Assembly (NCBI GenBank): GCA_013812065.1
Contig: JACCUC010000120.1
Coordinates: 1 to 11,298, forward strand
DNA length: 11,298 bases
Reading direction: 5' to 3'
DNA from: Thermoleophilaceae bacterium
GTDB taxonomy: Bacteria; Actinomycetota; Thermoleophilia; Solirubrobacterales; Thermoleophilaceae
The notes below the pieces were generated by a model. The model did not search any database. It worked only from the letters and a program-made list of their open reading frames with translations, and was not told the DNA's origin. Below, in pieces: positions 5,456-11,298 of this stretch. The stretch's first letter is position 1. Each line of letters opens with the position of its first letter. Both the position numbers and the translations under genes were made by a program.

Positions 5456-6705
5456 CCACCCACCTCCGCTCGAATCGCCCCGGGTCCCTCCGCGGTCCTG
5501 CCGAGCCCCTCGGACTCGGCCCCGACCAGGACCGAGATCTTGCCGAGGTGCTGGTTCTCGCGCATGAGCTGGTGCGCCTCGGCCACCTGATCGAAGCCCA
5601 TGGTCCGCCACAGGACCGGGCGGACGAGCCCCTGCTCGATCAGCTCGTTGGCCTTGGTGGCCTCCCAGGCGTTGGCGAAGTGCGAGCCGATGATCTGCTT
5701 CTGGCGCATCCACAGGTAGCGCACGTCGAAATCGAGGTTGAAGCCCGAGGTGGCGCCGCAGATGACCACCTTGCCGAAGGGCTTCACACACAGGACCGAC
5801 GTCGGGAAGGTCGCCTGGCCGACGTGCTCGAAGACGACGTCGGGCGGCCCCCCGAGTGCCTCGGCGACCGCCTTCGAGAACCGCCGCGACTCCTTGAACC
5901 GCGCCTTCTCCTCGTCGGCCGACTCGCCGCCGCGGCGCATCATGCCGGCGTACTCGTTGCGGTCGATCGCCTCGACGGCCCCGAGCTGCTTGACGAGGTT
6001 GGCCTTCTGCGCGGAGGACACGACGCCGACCGCCTCCGCTCCCGCCCCCCGGCACAGCTGGGTGGCGAACACTCCCAGGCCTCCGGCCGCGCCCCAGATC
6101 AGCACGCGGTGGCCGGCCTGGAGCTTGCACTGGTCGATCAGCATGCGATAGGCGGTGAAGTACGTGAGCCCGTAGGAGGCCGCTTCGTCCCATGTCAGGT
6201 TCTGAGGCTTGCGGATGAGCTGCTGGGACTGGACCTTGGTGAACTGCGCGAACGAGCCCCACGAGGTCTCATAGCCCCAGATCTTCTGCGACGGAGCGGC
6301 GAGCGGGTCGAGTCCGTGAACCTCGACGTCCTCGTAGGAGGCCTGGTTGCAGTGGACCACGACCTCGTCGCCCGCCTGCCACTTGGTCACGCCCTCGCCG
6401 CACTTCCAGACCACGCCCGAGGCGTCGGAGCCGCCGATGTGGTGGTCCTCCTCGGGGTGGTAGCGAAAGACCGACACCGGCTCGCCGAGCGCGGCCCACA
6501 CGTTGTTGAAGTTCACTCCGGCGGCCATCACCCGCACGACCACCTCGAAGGCGCCCGGCTCGGGGACCCCGATCTCCTCGAGCTGGAAGGCGTCGCGCGG
6601 CTCGCCCTCGCGCTCCTGGCGGATCACCCAGGCCGACATGGCCTCGGGCAGCGTCCCGGGCTCGGTGCCCACCTCGGTGACTCGGGTCAGGTCGACTTGG
6701 GCCAT
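5452..6705 (-). CDS. ccr: Crotonyl-CoA carboxylase/reductase
   Basis: Medium-chain dehydrogenase/reductase enzyme that reductively carboxylates crotonyl-CoA with NADPH and CO2 to ethylmalonyl-CoA, the committed step of the ethylmalonyl-CoA pathway and a source of extender units. The product is 417 aa, near the family's usual 420-450. Visible elements are NFNNVWAALGEPVSVFR (65-81), HHIGGSDASGVVW (88-100), KIWGYETSWGSFAQF (141-155), the NADPH-binding GAAGGLGVFATQ (205-216), VFEHVG (291-296), RYLWMRQKQIIGSHFAN (329-345) and NQHLGKI (384-390). His342 of GSHFAN, Glu146 of YETSW and an Asn of NFNNVW appear to match the CO2-binding residues described for the Kitasatospora enzyme (alignment by eye). 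The ATG at 6705 has a purine-rich GAAGAGAGA four to five bases upstream as ribosome site. It works upstream of Ecm, whose gene lies 1.6 kb away, and is coupled to the 121-aa gene. Confidence 0.94.
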   Translation of the reverse strand: MAQVDLTRVTEVGTEPGTLPEAMSAWVIRQEREGEPRDAFQLEEIGVPEPGAFEVVVRVMAAGVNFNNVWAALGEPVSVFRYHPEEDHHIGGSDASGVVWKCGEGVTKWQAGDEVVVHCNQASYEDVEVHGLDPLAAPSQKIWGYETSWGSFAQFTKVQSQQLIRKPQNLTWDEAASYGLTYFTAYRMLIDQCKLQAGHRVLIWGAAGGLGVFATQLCRGAGAEAVGVVSSAQKANLVKQLGAVEAIDRNEYAGMMRRGGESADEEKARFKESRRFSKAVAEALGGPPDVVFEHVGQATFPTSVLCVKPFGKVVICGATSGFNLDFDVRYLWMRQKQIIGSHFANAWEATKANELIEQGLVRPVLWRTMGFDQVAEAHQLMRENQHLGKISVLVGAESEGLGRTAEGPGAIRAEVGG

Positions 6706-6814
6706 GCTCTCTCTTCTGAGTCCTCGGCGGTTCGGCCGTTCGGGAGGCCGGGGATCGTATCGACCGTCACCGAGCGGCCTGAGCCTCGAGCGCCCCGGGA
6801 GGTCCCAGCGAACC
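6706..6814 (-). promoter_or_regulatory. ccr upstream region: candidate -10 box and small inverted repeat
   Basis: This 109-bp gap between the lipoprotein stop and the ccr ATG is the only sizeable spacer in the minus-strand run. On the minus strand it has TACGAT (6759-6754), a plausible -10 about 48 nt before the ATG, without a recognisable -35. Between it and the ATG lies the inverted repeat CGGCC/GGCCG (6733-6737 and 6746-6750), which could be an operator or leader hairpin. A purine-rich ribosome site (6708-6716) precedes ccr. Together these suggest ccr has its own leadered promoter; the evidence is weak. Confidence 0.3.
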
Positions 6815-7264
6815 CTACGGCCCCAGTACGTCGTCCGCGCCGGTCGGGCGCCGCTGACTGACGACCAGCCGGGCAGGCTCGATCTGCTCGGAGGGATTCA
6901 CCGCGCGATCGGAGCCGGCCCGGACGGCGTAGGAGCCCTGCGTGAGCCTGGTCGTGATCGTGGCCGTGTCCTGGGGATTGATCGGCCCGACCTGCTCGCG
7001 CGTGCGCATGCCCTCGAGGATGACCGTGTGCGAGTCCTCGTCCTGGTTCGCCACGATCAGGACGATCATTCCCCCGCCGATCCGGCTCGGCGACACGGTC
7101 ACCTTCTGGGAGGTGATCACGCCGGTGACCTGGATGACGACCGGGGGTCGCGGCGGGTCGCGGTCGAAGTCGCTCTGCCCGCAGCCGCCGAGCATCGAGA
7201 CGACTCCCACTCCGGTAACGAAGGCTGTGCGCCGGATCCGCCGGCTCTCCACCGCACAGCTCAT
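6815..7264 (-). CDS. Cupredoxin-like lipoprotein
   Basis: Predicted surface lipoprotein of about 149 aa. The N-terminus has basic residues (ESRRIRR), a hydrophobic stretch (TAFVTGVGVVSML) and a lipobox-like LGGC at residues 26-29 from the chosen ATG, with lipidation expected on Cys29. The mature part looks like a cupredoxin-type beta sandwich: VTVSPSRIGGGMIVLIVANQ, DSHTVILEG, VGPINPQDTATITTRLTQGS and YAVRAGSD. Only one His is visible and no Cys/Met copper-ligand cluster, so copper binding is unlikely. The ATG at 7264 lies 14 nt after the acyltransferase stop; an ATG at 7291 would add nine residues and overlap that gene. It is co-directional with the acyltransferase and ccr. Function unknown; a structural or sensing role at the membrane is a guess. 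Confidence 0.75.
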   Translation of the reverse strand: MSCAVESRRIRRTAFVTGVGVVSMLGGCGQSDFDRDPPRPPVVIQVTGVITSQKVTVSPSRIGGGMIVLIVANQDEDSHTVILEGMRTREQVGPINPQDTATITTRLTQGSYAVRAGSDRAVNPSEQIEPARLVVSQRRPTGADDVLGP

Positions 7265-7278
7265 CCTCGCCGCCGACC

Positions 7279-8376
7279 CTATCCGAACCATACGGACCCA
7301 CGGGAGGCCACCAGGCGATCGAGCTCACGCTGGATACGCCCCCGTACGGTCTCGGCCAGCGACTGTACGAGCTCGAGGTCGTCGGCGTCCTCGGCCGCGT
7401 AGCCGTCGAGCGAGATCGGCTCGAGGAAGCGAAGCTTGAACTTCGCCGGCAGGTACATGAGCCCGGCTGCGAGCCCGAAGTGGGGGAAGGCGTGGTTGAC
7501 CGGGAAGTAGATGAGCCCGCTCAGCCTCTGGAGCAGGCGAAGGTGGGCGAAGATCGGCATCGCCTCCTCGGCGCCCACCACGGCGACCGGCACGATCGGC
7601 ACCTGGGCGCGCATCGCGGTTTTGATGAAGCCCCCGCGGCCGAAGCGCCTCAGCCTGTAGCGCTGCCAGTACAGCTTGCCCGAGCCCTTGGCTCCCTCGG
7701 GGAAGACGAGTGCGAGGCGGCGCTCATCGCCGAGCAGGCGCTGGGCGTTGGCCGGGTGCGCCGCGACGAGGCCGATCTTGTTGGTCAGCATGCCGACGCC
7801 GGGGTAGCCCTTGAACCAGTGCTCGCCGAGCATGTACAGCGGGCGCGGCGCCGAATGCTCGTTGCGGATCGCCTGCATGATCATCGGCGCGTCGGGGGGG
7901 AGCGCGCCCGAGTGGTTGGCGACGAGCAGCGCGCCACCTTCCGCGGGGACGTGCTCGACTCCCTCCTGCTCGACCCGGAACCAGTACCGGTAGTAGAAGT
8001 TGAGCAGCGGCTCGATGAGCGCGAACGTGCGCTCTGACCGCCCCCAGTCGTCGAGCTCGCGGCCCGGGTCGGGGGCGGGGATGAGCTCGCGCAGCGCGCG
8101 CGGATCGGGGGCCGGGATGGCGCGTCCGCCGACGTGGCCGCGGGGACCGACGGTGGGAAACGCGAGCACGTCGGCGCGGGGGTCGTAGCCCGCGGGGCGG
8201 GGGCGTGGCTCCTCCGCACCGGCCCCGGCCGCGAGGGGACCGCCCAGCAGCGGGCTCTCCTGACTCAGACGCCCGCGCGCGCGGGCGGTTTCGTGGGCGC
8301 TGGCGCGCCGGCGGGATGCTCGTGCGGTTTCGTCGGTCGATGAGGACAAGGTTGCGCTCCGCCGCGCCCCTGCCAC
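7279..8376 (-). CDS. Lysophospholipid/diacylglycerol acyltransferase-like protein (PlsC superfamily, MGAT-like)
   Basis: Membrane-associated acyltransferase that transfers an acyl chain from acyl-CoA or acyl-ACP to a glycerolipid-type acceptor; exact substrate unknown. The product is 365 aa. The LPLAT signatures are present: NHSGALPPDA (154-163, the His/Asp motif in the spaced form seen in MGAT/DGAT-like members), YMLGEHWFKGYPG (181-193), LVFPEGAKGSGK (223-234) and PIVPVAVVGAEE (260-271). Residues 1-60 are Arg/Ala-rich, low-complexity and probably disordered, so the GTG start at 8376 is uncertain; recognisable similarity begins near residue 62 (AGYDPRADVLAFPTVG). An imperfect duplication IPAPDPRALREL / IPAPDPGREL occurs at 88-107. 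It lies 60 bp downstream of ygfZ and 14 bp upstream of the lipoprotein, and could share a transcript with both. Confidence 0.87.
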   Translation of the reverse strand: MAGARRSATLSSSTDETARASRRRASAHETARARGRLSQESPLLGGPLAAGAGAEEPRPRPAGYDPRADVLAFPTVGPRGHVGGRAIPAPDPRALRELIPAPDPGRELDDWGRSERTFALIEPLLNFYYRYWFRVEQEGVEHVPAEGGALLVANHSGALPPDAPMIMQAIRNEHSAPRPLYMLGEHWFKGYPGVGMLTNKIGLVAAHPANAQRLLGDERRLALVFPEGAKGSGKLYWQRYRLRRFGRGGFIKTAMRAQVPIVPVAVVGAEEAMPIFAHLRLLQRLSGLIYFPVNHAFPHFGLAAGLMYLPAKFKLRFLEPISLDGYAAEDADDLELVQSLAETVRGRIQRELDRLVASRGSVWFG

Positions 8377-8436
8377 GGCGCGCGGGGCGCCGAAGTAAAT
8401 CGCATCGAGCGGGCGCCGCGGGCGTCGCGGCTCGGC

Positions 8437-9357
8437 TCAACCGTCGGCGAAGGGCAGCTCGACGACCTCGGCGGGCGCCGCCCCCGCTCCGACCGAGACG
8501 GTCTCGCCCGGCGCGGCCTCGCGGCGTAGGAGCGCGAGCGCGATCGGTCCATGCCTTGGAGACACGCACGCCGATCCGATGTTCCCGACAGTTCGCTCGC
8601 CCAGGTGCACCGGGTCGCCGTTGGCGGCGGGCTCAGCCAGGCGAAGCCCGCGCAGGTGGCGGTTGGGCCTGCCCTTGTAGTGCAGGCGCGCGACCGTCTC
8701 CTGGCCGACGTAGCAGCCCTTGGTGAAGCTCACCGCGCGCTCGTTGAGCCCGGCCTCCTGGGGGATGGTGTCGGCGTCTACGTCGAGTCCGTAGCGCGGA
8801 CGTCCGGACTCGATGCGCCGGCATTCGGCGGCGGCCTCCGATGCCTCTTCGGTGCCGAGCGCGCCGCGGACGGCGGCGGCGTCCTCGGCGTGGCAGATGA
8901 CATCGACGCCGAGGTCGGTGGCCACGTAGAGGCCGTGCCTCCCTGCGACCATGGCGTGCTCTCGGGGCGGCGGCTCGACCTCGAGCCCCACGCGTGCGGC
9001 GGGACCGACCAGCGAGAGGATGGCTCGCTCGCCGCTGACGTCGGTGTGGTGCACGTCGCGGCCGATCGAGTACATCTGGACCGTGCGCGAGAGCGGGGCG
9101 AGCACCGCCGGCTCGGTGTCGATCCAGATCCAGTCCTCACCGCGCAGGACCCGCAGGTCGCCGCGCATCTTGCCCTTGTGGGTGAGAAAGGCCGCGTAGC
9201 AGCCCTCGCCGGGCTCGAGCGCCTCGATGTCATTGGTCAGCTGGCCCTGGAGGAACTCGGCGGCCTCGCCGCCCGTGAGCAGGAGCTTGCCCCGCGCCGA
9301 CCGGTCGACGAGCCCGGCGCGCTCGGTGACGAGCTCGTAGTCGCTCGCGACGATCAT
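8437..9357 (-). CDS. ygfZ: Folate-binding YgfZ/GcvT-like protein, Fe-S cluster maintenance
   Basis: Tetrahydrofolate-binding protein related to the glycine-cleavage T-protein. The YgfZ/IBA57 group supports assembly or repair of certain Fe-S enzymes rather than glycine cleavage. The product is 306 aa. The hallmark KGCYVGQE is at 213-220 with Cys215, preceded by IPQEAGLNERAVSFT (198-212); the N-terminal folate-fold segment has LLTGGEAAEFLQGQLTNDI (26-44) and FLTHKGKMRGDLRV (57-70). The C-terminal barrel-like part has VGNIGSACVSPRHGPIALAL (257-276). The ATG at 9357 lies seven nt after a TACACT box, which suggests a leaderless transcript. It heads the minus-strand run towards ccr and is divergent from the 120-aa gene. 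Confidence 0.9.
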   Translation of the reverse strand: MIVASDYELVTERAGLVDRSARGKLLLTGGEAAEFLQGQLTNDIEALEPGEGCYAAFLTHKGKMRGDLRVLRGEDWIWIDTEPAVLAPLSRTVQMYSIGRDVHHTDVSGERAILSLVGPAARVGLEVEPPPREHAMVAGRHGLYVATDLGVDVICHAEDAAAVRGALGTEEASEAAAECRRIESGRPRYGLDVDADTIPQEAGLNERAVSFTKGCYVGQETVARLHYKGRPNRHLRGLRLAEPAANGDPVHLGERTVGNIGSACVSPRHGPIALALLRREAAPGETVSVGAGAAPAEVVELPFADG

Positions 9358-9380
9358 CGCTTCGAGTGTAGTCTCGGCCC
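9358..9380. promoter_or_regulatory. Compact bidirectional promoter (ygfZ / 120-aa gene), likely leaderless both ways
   Basis: The 23-bp gap holds AGTGTAGTCT (9365-9374). The minus strand reads TACACT (9370-9365), seven nt before the ygfZ ATG. The plus strand reads TAGTCT (9369-9374), six nt before the GTG at 9381. The boxes overlap on a central TA exactly as in the ecm/MBL gap. No consensus -35 is seen on either strand. This is inferred from sequence only. Confidence 0.5.
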
Positions 9381-9743
9381 GTGGCGCTCGCTCCCGACTT
9401 CCAGCGCATCATCGACTCGCTGCCGCCCGACTGGACGCAGCTCGAGCTCGACCTGCGCATCTTCGACGAGGATCGCTACGTCGAGGCGGCGACGATCATC
9501 GTCCAGGTCAACCCGCAGCCCTACTCGCGCCACGACTGGCACTGGCGGCTGCGGGTGGCCAACGAGTTCGGCCACGCCGCCGCCGCCGAGACCGTGCACG
9601 GCACGCTCGCCGTCATGGACAAGCTCGGGATCGAGGGCGAGCTCGCCGTGCGCGAGGCCCGCTCGGGCCGCGTCGAGGTGGCGCAGACCTGGGGGCGGCC
9701 CGAGTCGGTGCGCCAGGAGTTCTACCGCCGCCGCGCGCAGTAG
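9381..9743 (+). CDS. Uncharacterised 120-aa protein
   Basis: Not recognised. The product is an acidic/aromatic soluble protein with no signal peptide or membrane segment. It starts MALAPDFQRIIDSLPPDWTQ and runs through an apparent beta-rich region (LELDLRIFDEDRYVEAATII, 21-40; DWHWRLRVAN, 52-61), then a helix around TVHGTLAVMDKLG and a strand-rich end RVEVAQTWGRPESVRQEF. The GTG start is supported by a TAGTCT box six nt upstream. The next gene follows after nine nt, so the two are probably one operon with a receiver-like partner. Coding is supported by the tight divergent arrangement and the protein-like hydrophobic pattern. It may be a lineage-restricted family. Confidence 0.75.
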   Translation: MALAPDFQRIIDSLPPDWTQLELDLRIFDEDRYVEAATIIVQVNPQPYSRHDWHWRLRVANEFGHAAAAETVHGTLAVMDKLGIEGELAVREARSGRVEVAQTWGRPESVRQEFYRRRAQ

Positions 9744-9752
9744 CAGGCCGCC

Positions 9753-10127
9753 GTGCCCCGCGTCGCGCTGCTCTGTCCGGACCTCTTGTTCGGTTCGAAG
9801 GTCGAGGGCGGCCTGGGGGCCGCGGGTCACTCGGTGGAGCGCTTCGAGAGCGACGAGGCGGCACGGGCGGCGGTCGCCGGAGGCGTCGACGTGCTCGTGG
9901 TCGACCTGGGCGCCGAGGGCGTCGACGGCCCCGCGCTGGTCGAGTCGCTGCACGGGTCGGGAGAGCTGCGGGGCGCCGCCACGCTGGGGTTCTATCCGCA
10001 CGTCGAGGTCGAGACCCGGCGGCGGGCGGAGGCGGCGGGCTTCGACCTGGTCGTGCCGCGCTCGCGGATGGCGCGCGAGATGGGGGTGCTCGTCGAGCGG
10101 CTGGCCGCGGCGGCGGCGCGGCGGTGA
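9753..10127 (+). CDS. Degenerate response-regulator receiver-like protein, 124 aa
   Basis: The pattern is that of a stand-alone CheY-like alpha/beta domain: strand 1 VALLCPD (4-10), helix, strand 2 HSVERF (26-31), strand 3 VDVLVVDLG (45-53), strand 4 AATLGFYPHV (75-84), strand 5 FDLVVPRS (97-104) and a C-terminal helix. Asp51 sits where the phospho-acceptor would be, and Asp10 could be one of the acidic pocket residues. The conserved Lys after strand 5 is replaced (VVPRSRM), so this is probably a pseudo-receiver that is not phosphorylated normally. The GTG start lies nine nt after the previous stop. No output domain is present. The fold is inferred from the pattern; no motif proves it. The stop lies right at the edge of a rearranged region. 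Confidence 0.7.
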   Translation: MPRVALLCPDLLFGSKVEGGLGAAGHSVERFESDEAARAAVAGGVDVLVVDLGAEGVDGPALVESLHGSGELRGAATLGFYPHVEVETRRRAEAAGFDLVVPRSRMAREMGVLVERLAAAAARR

Positions 10128-10129
10128 GG

Positions 10130-10246
10130 GCCGCACCGAATCTCCTCGAGGTCGGCGATGAGCCTACGCATCTCCGGCGAGTCAAGGATCGCGGCGAGCT
10201 CGAAAGCTGCCGCTGTTGGTACCGTCTTCGTGGCCAAGGAGCCCAA
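10130..10246 (-). pseudogene. 5' remnant of a transposase gene
   Basis: On the minus strand, from TTG codons at 10246 or 10237, about 37 residues read like a transposase N-terminus, including AAAFELAAILDSPEMRRLIA and DLEEIR. They resemble by memory the opening of DDE transposases common in high-GC actinobacteria (a DSPxxRRLIADLE pattern). An AGGAGA (10252-10247) gives good ribosome-site spacing for the TTG at 10237. Similarity stops near base 10135, only a few bases past the stop of the receiver-like gene; the rest of that frame is just antisense of that gene. The element is therefore truncated. The family assignment is tentative. Confidence 0.45.
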
Positions 10247-10259
10247 TCTCCTGGTCCAG

Positions 10260-10296
10260 CCCCCCGGGCGGTTCCAGCAGCGGGGGTCTACTTTTT
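10260..10296 (+). terminator. Terminator-like hairpin with T-run, or IS end, upstream of the AAA gene
   Basis: CCCCCG (10261-10266) pairs with CGGGGG (10281-10286) around a 14-nt loop, followed after five bases by TTTTT (10292-10296). The position just upstream of the AAA gene start and of the transposase remnant fits either an intrinsic terminator insulating the AAA gene or the outer end of the remnant IS. TACTTT at 10289-10294, 15 nt before the AAA ATG, is also a candidate -10 box. Confidence 0.35.
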
Positions 10297-10309
10297 CTGA
10301 GCATCACCG

Positions 10310-11251
10310 ATGAGCACCGAGAGCTTCAGAGAGACAGCCGCGGCCCTATTTAAGGCCCGCTTCCCCTTTCTGGCCGTGCGCACATGGGAGGAAGACCGAG
10401 CGGTCGAAGAACTCGCGTCGGTCGCGCGTGACGAGCGACTAATCAGGACGCCCCGCAGGGTCTCCGCCTGGAGCATGACCTCAGGCATGACCGACCTCGG
10501 CGGCGGCGCGAAGAGCGACGCGAAGACGGCGCTGAAGGCGCTGGAGATCGTGGAGAAGGCGGACGATCCCTCGCTCTTCATCCTCAAGGACCTCCACGTC
10601 TTCTTCGGCCAACACCGCCCGCCGGAAGCCACGCAGGTGATCCGCAAGATCAGGGATCTGGTGCCGGTGCTCAAGCGCTCGCCGCAGCCCAAGAACGTCG
10701 TCCTGGTTTCCCCCACCGCCACCCTTCCGCACGAGCTTGAGAAGGACGTCACCATCCTCGACTTCGACCTACCCGGCGAAGAGGAGATCCGGAGCGTCCT
10801 GCGAGAGATGATCGACGTGAACCGCGCGAGCGGACGCATCGTCATCGACCTTCAGCCCGAAGACGAGAAACGGCTGACCACAGCTGCGTTGGGGCTGACT
10901 CTCCAAGAGGCCGAGAACGCCTTCGCGCGAGCGATGGTCGAGGACGGCCGTCTCGACGTCAGCGATGTCGACGTCATCCTCGAGGAGAAGCGCCAGGTCA
11001 TCAAGAAGACGCAGATCCTCGAGTTCATGCAGAGCGACGTGAGCTTCGACGAGGTGGGTGGCCTTCAGAACCTCAAGCGTTGGCTGAGGATGTCCCGTCC
11101 GCCGTGGAACTTCGTGGCGGCGATCCTCGGTGAATTATCTCAGACGGGTGTAGCGGCGACCTCCGGCGCCAAGTCCGGGGAGGCGGTGATCGCGGGCTCT
11201 CGGACGACCTCGCGCTCGACCGCGAGGGCGAGCTTGGCGAGGTCGCGATAG
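10310..11251 (+). pseudogene. Ycf46-type AAA ATPase, truncated by IS insertion
   Basis: N-terminal half of a cyanobacterial/plastid Ycf46-like AAA+ ATPase; the family's role is not well defined. Native residues 1-260 carry the family pattern: FKARFPFLAVRTWEEDRAVE (14-33), LFILKDLHVFFG (89-100), VVLVSPTATLPHELEKDVTI (130-149), LGLTLQEAENAFARAMVED (194-212), EEKRQVIKKTQILEFM (225-240) and DEVGGLQNLKRWLR (247-260). The full protein is about 480-500 aa and would continue with Walker A and B of the second AAA domain. Here similarity stops at about 11089, and the frame runs on into IS DNA to a stop at 11249-11251, so no P-loop is encoded and the product is almost surely inactive. GC content is visibly lower than in the genes to the left, consistent with foreign origin. 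The ATG at 10310 has only a weak ribosome site. Confidence 0.8.
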
Positions 11252-11298
11252 CCGATGATCCGCCGGAACTGTCGCTCGGCCTCGAGCATCCCGGCGGC
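11090..11298 (-). mobile_element. End of an IS256/Mutator-family insertion sequence
   Basis: IS DNA begins where the Ycf46 similarity breaks off (about 11090) and runs past the window. About 50 bp of non-coding end (11090-11139) precede the transposase stop and contain the inverted repeat CCGCC/GGCGG (11099-11103, 11116-11120). The other IS end and the target duplication lie outside, so terminal repeats cannot be verified. Confidence 0.6.
11140..11298 (-). CDS. IS256/Mutator-family transposase, C-terminal fragment (runs off window)
   Basis: The last 52 residues of a DDE transposase, open to the window edge and ending at a TGA (11142-11140). The segment GMLEAERQFRRIIGYRDLAK (residues 3-22 of the fragment) matches the conserved C-terminal pattern of Mutator-type transposases (xLExERxFRRxxGYRxL), followed by a variable Pro/Ala-rich tail EPAITASPDLAPEVAATPV. 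Catalytic residues lie upstream, outside the window, so it cannot be judged whether the copy is intact. It is inserted antisense in the AAA ATPase gene. Confidence 0.65.
   Translation of the reverse strand, partial: AAGMLEAERQFRRIIGYRDLAKLALAVEREVVREPAITASPDLAPEVAATPV

Noticed and set aside
5350..6861. A 503-codon plus-strand frame opposite ccr
   Set aside because: Antisense shadow of ccr, which has unambiguous family motifs on the minus strand.
8551..10161. A 536-codon plus-strand frame across ygfZ and the following genes
   Set aside because: Antisense to YgfZ, then out of frame with the 120-aa and receiver-like genes; the translation is Ser/Arg low-complexity.
10288..10845. A 185-codon minus-strand frame within the AAA ATPase gene
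   Set aside because: Ser/Arg-rich antisense of a clear Ycf46-like coding region; no motif of its own.
1..11298. CRISPR array, tRNA/rRNA, toxin-antitoxin or phage-defence module
   Set aside because: No regular spaced repeats, no cloverleaf or rRNA-like stretch, and no defence domains were seen. The AAA ATPase is of the Ycf46 type and broken, so it is weak evidence for a defence island.

Overview
The window is very GC-rich, with compact gene packing and frequent GTG/TTG starts. Gene content points to a high-GC actinobacterium, most likely of the Thermoleophilia (Solirubrobacterales/Gaiellales) type. That placement is an inference from composition and family resemblance, not a computed result. 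About 10.1 kb looks like ordinary chromosomal DNA. The last 1.2 kb is a rearranged, IS-associated segment of visibly lower GC.

Layout. (1) 2-544, plus: 3' part of mobA (molybdenum cofactor guanylyltransferase). It converges on a tiny membrane ORF, and a single CTAG supplies both stop codons. (2) 541-3803, minus: ecm (B12-dependent ethylmalonyl-CoA mutase), then meaB (its G-protein chaperone), then the tiny membrane ORF. (3) 3828-5020, plus: a metallo-beta-lactamase-fold hydrolase and a divergent clpS, joined by an ATGA stop/start overlap. (4) 5090-9357, minus, transcribed in the order ygfZ, MGAT-like acyltransferase, cupredoxin-like lipoprotein, ccr (crotonyl-CoA carboxylase/reductase), and a 121-aa protein joined to ccr by an ATGA overlap. 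(5) 9381-10127, plus: a 120-aa unknown and a 124-aa degenerate receiver-like protein. (6) 10128-11298: a 5' transposase remnant, a Ycf46-type AAA ATPase gene cut off in its second half, and the 3' end of an IS256/Mutator-family transposase running off the window.

How the genes work together. ccr and ecm encode two signature enzymes of the ethylmalonyl-CoA pathway (crotonyl-CoA to ethylmalonyl-CoA, then ethylmalonyl-CoA to methylsuccinyl-CoA), and MeaB protects and reloads the B12 mutase. Having them within 6 kb argues that this organism assimilates acetyl-CoA or makes C5 extender units by this route. The MBL-clpS pair sits between them on the opposite strand.

The most interesting observation is regulatory. 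Both divergent gene pairs (ecm/MBL and ygfZ/120-aa) are separated by only about 24 bp. Each gap holds two opposed TANNNT -10 boxes sharing a central TA, and each box lies 5-8 nt from a start codon. This looks like a compact bidirectional leaderless promoter used twice in one window. I saw no CRISPR array, tRNA, rRNA or recognisable defence system.
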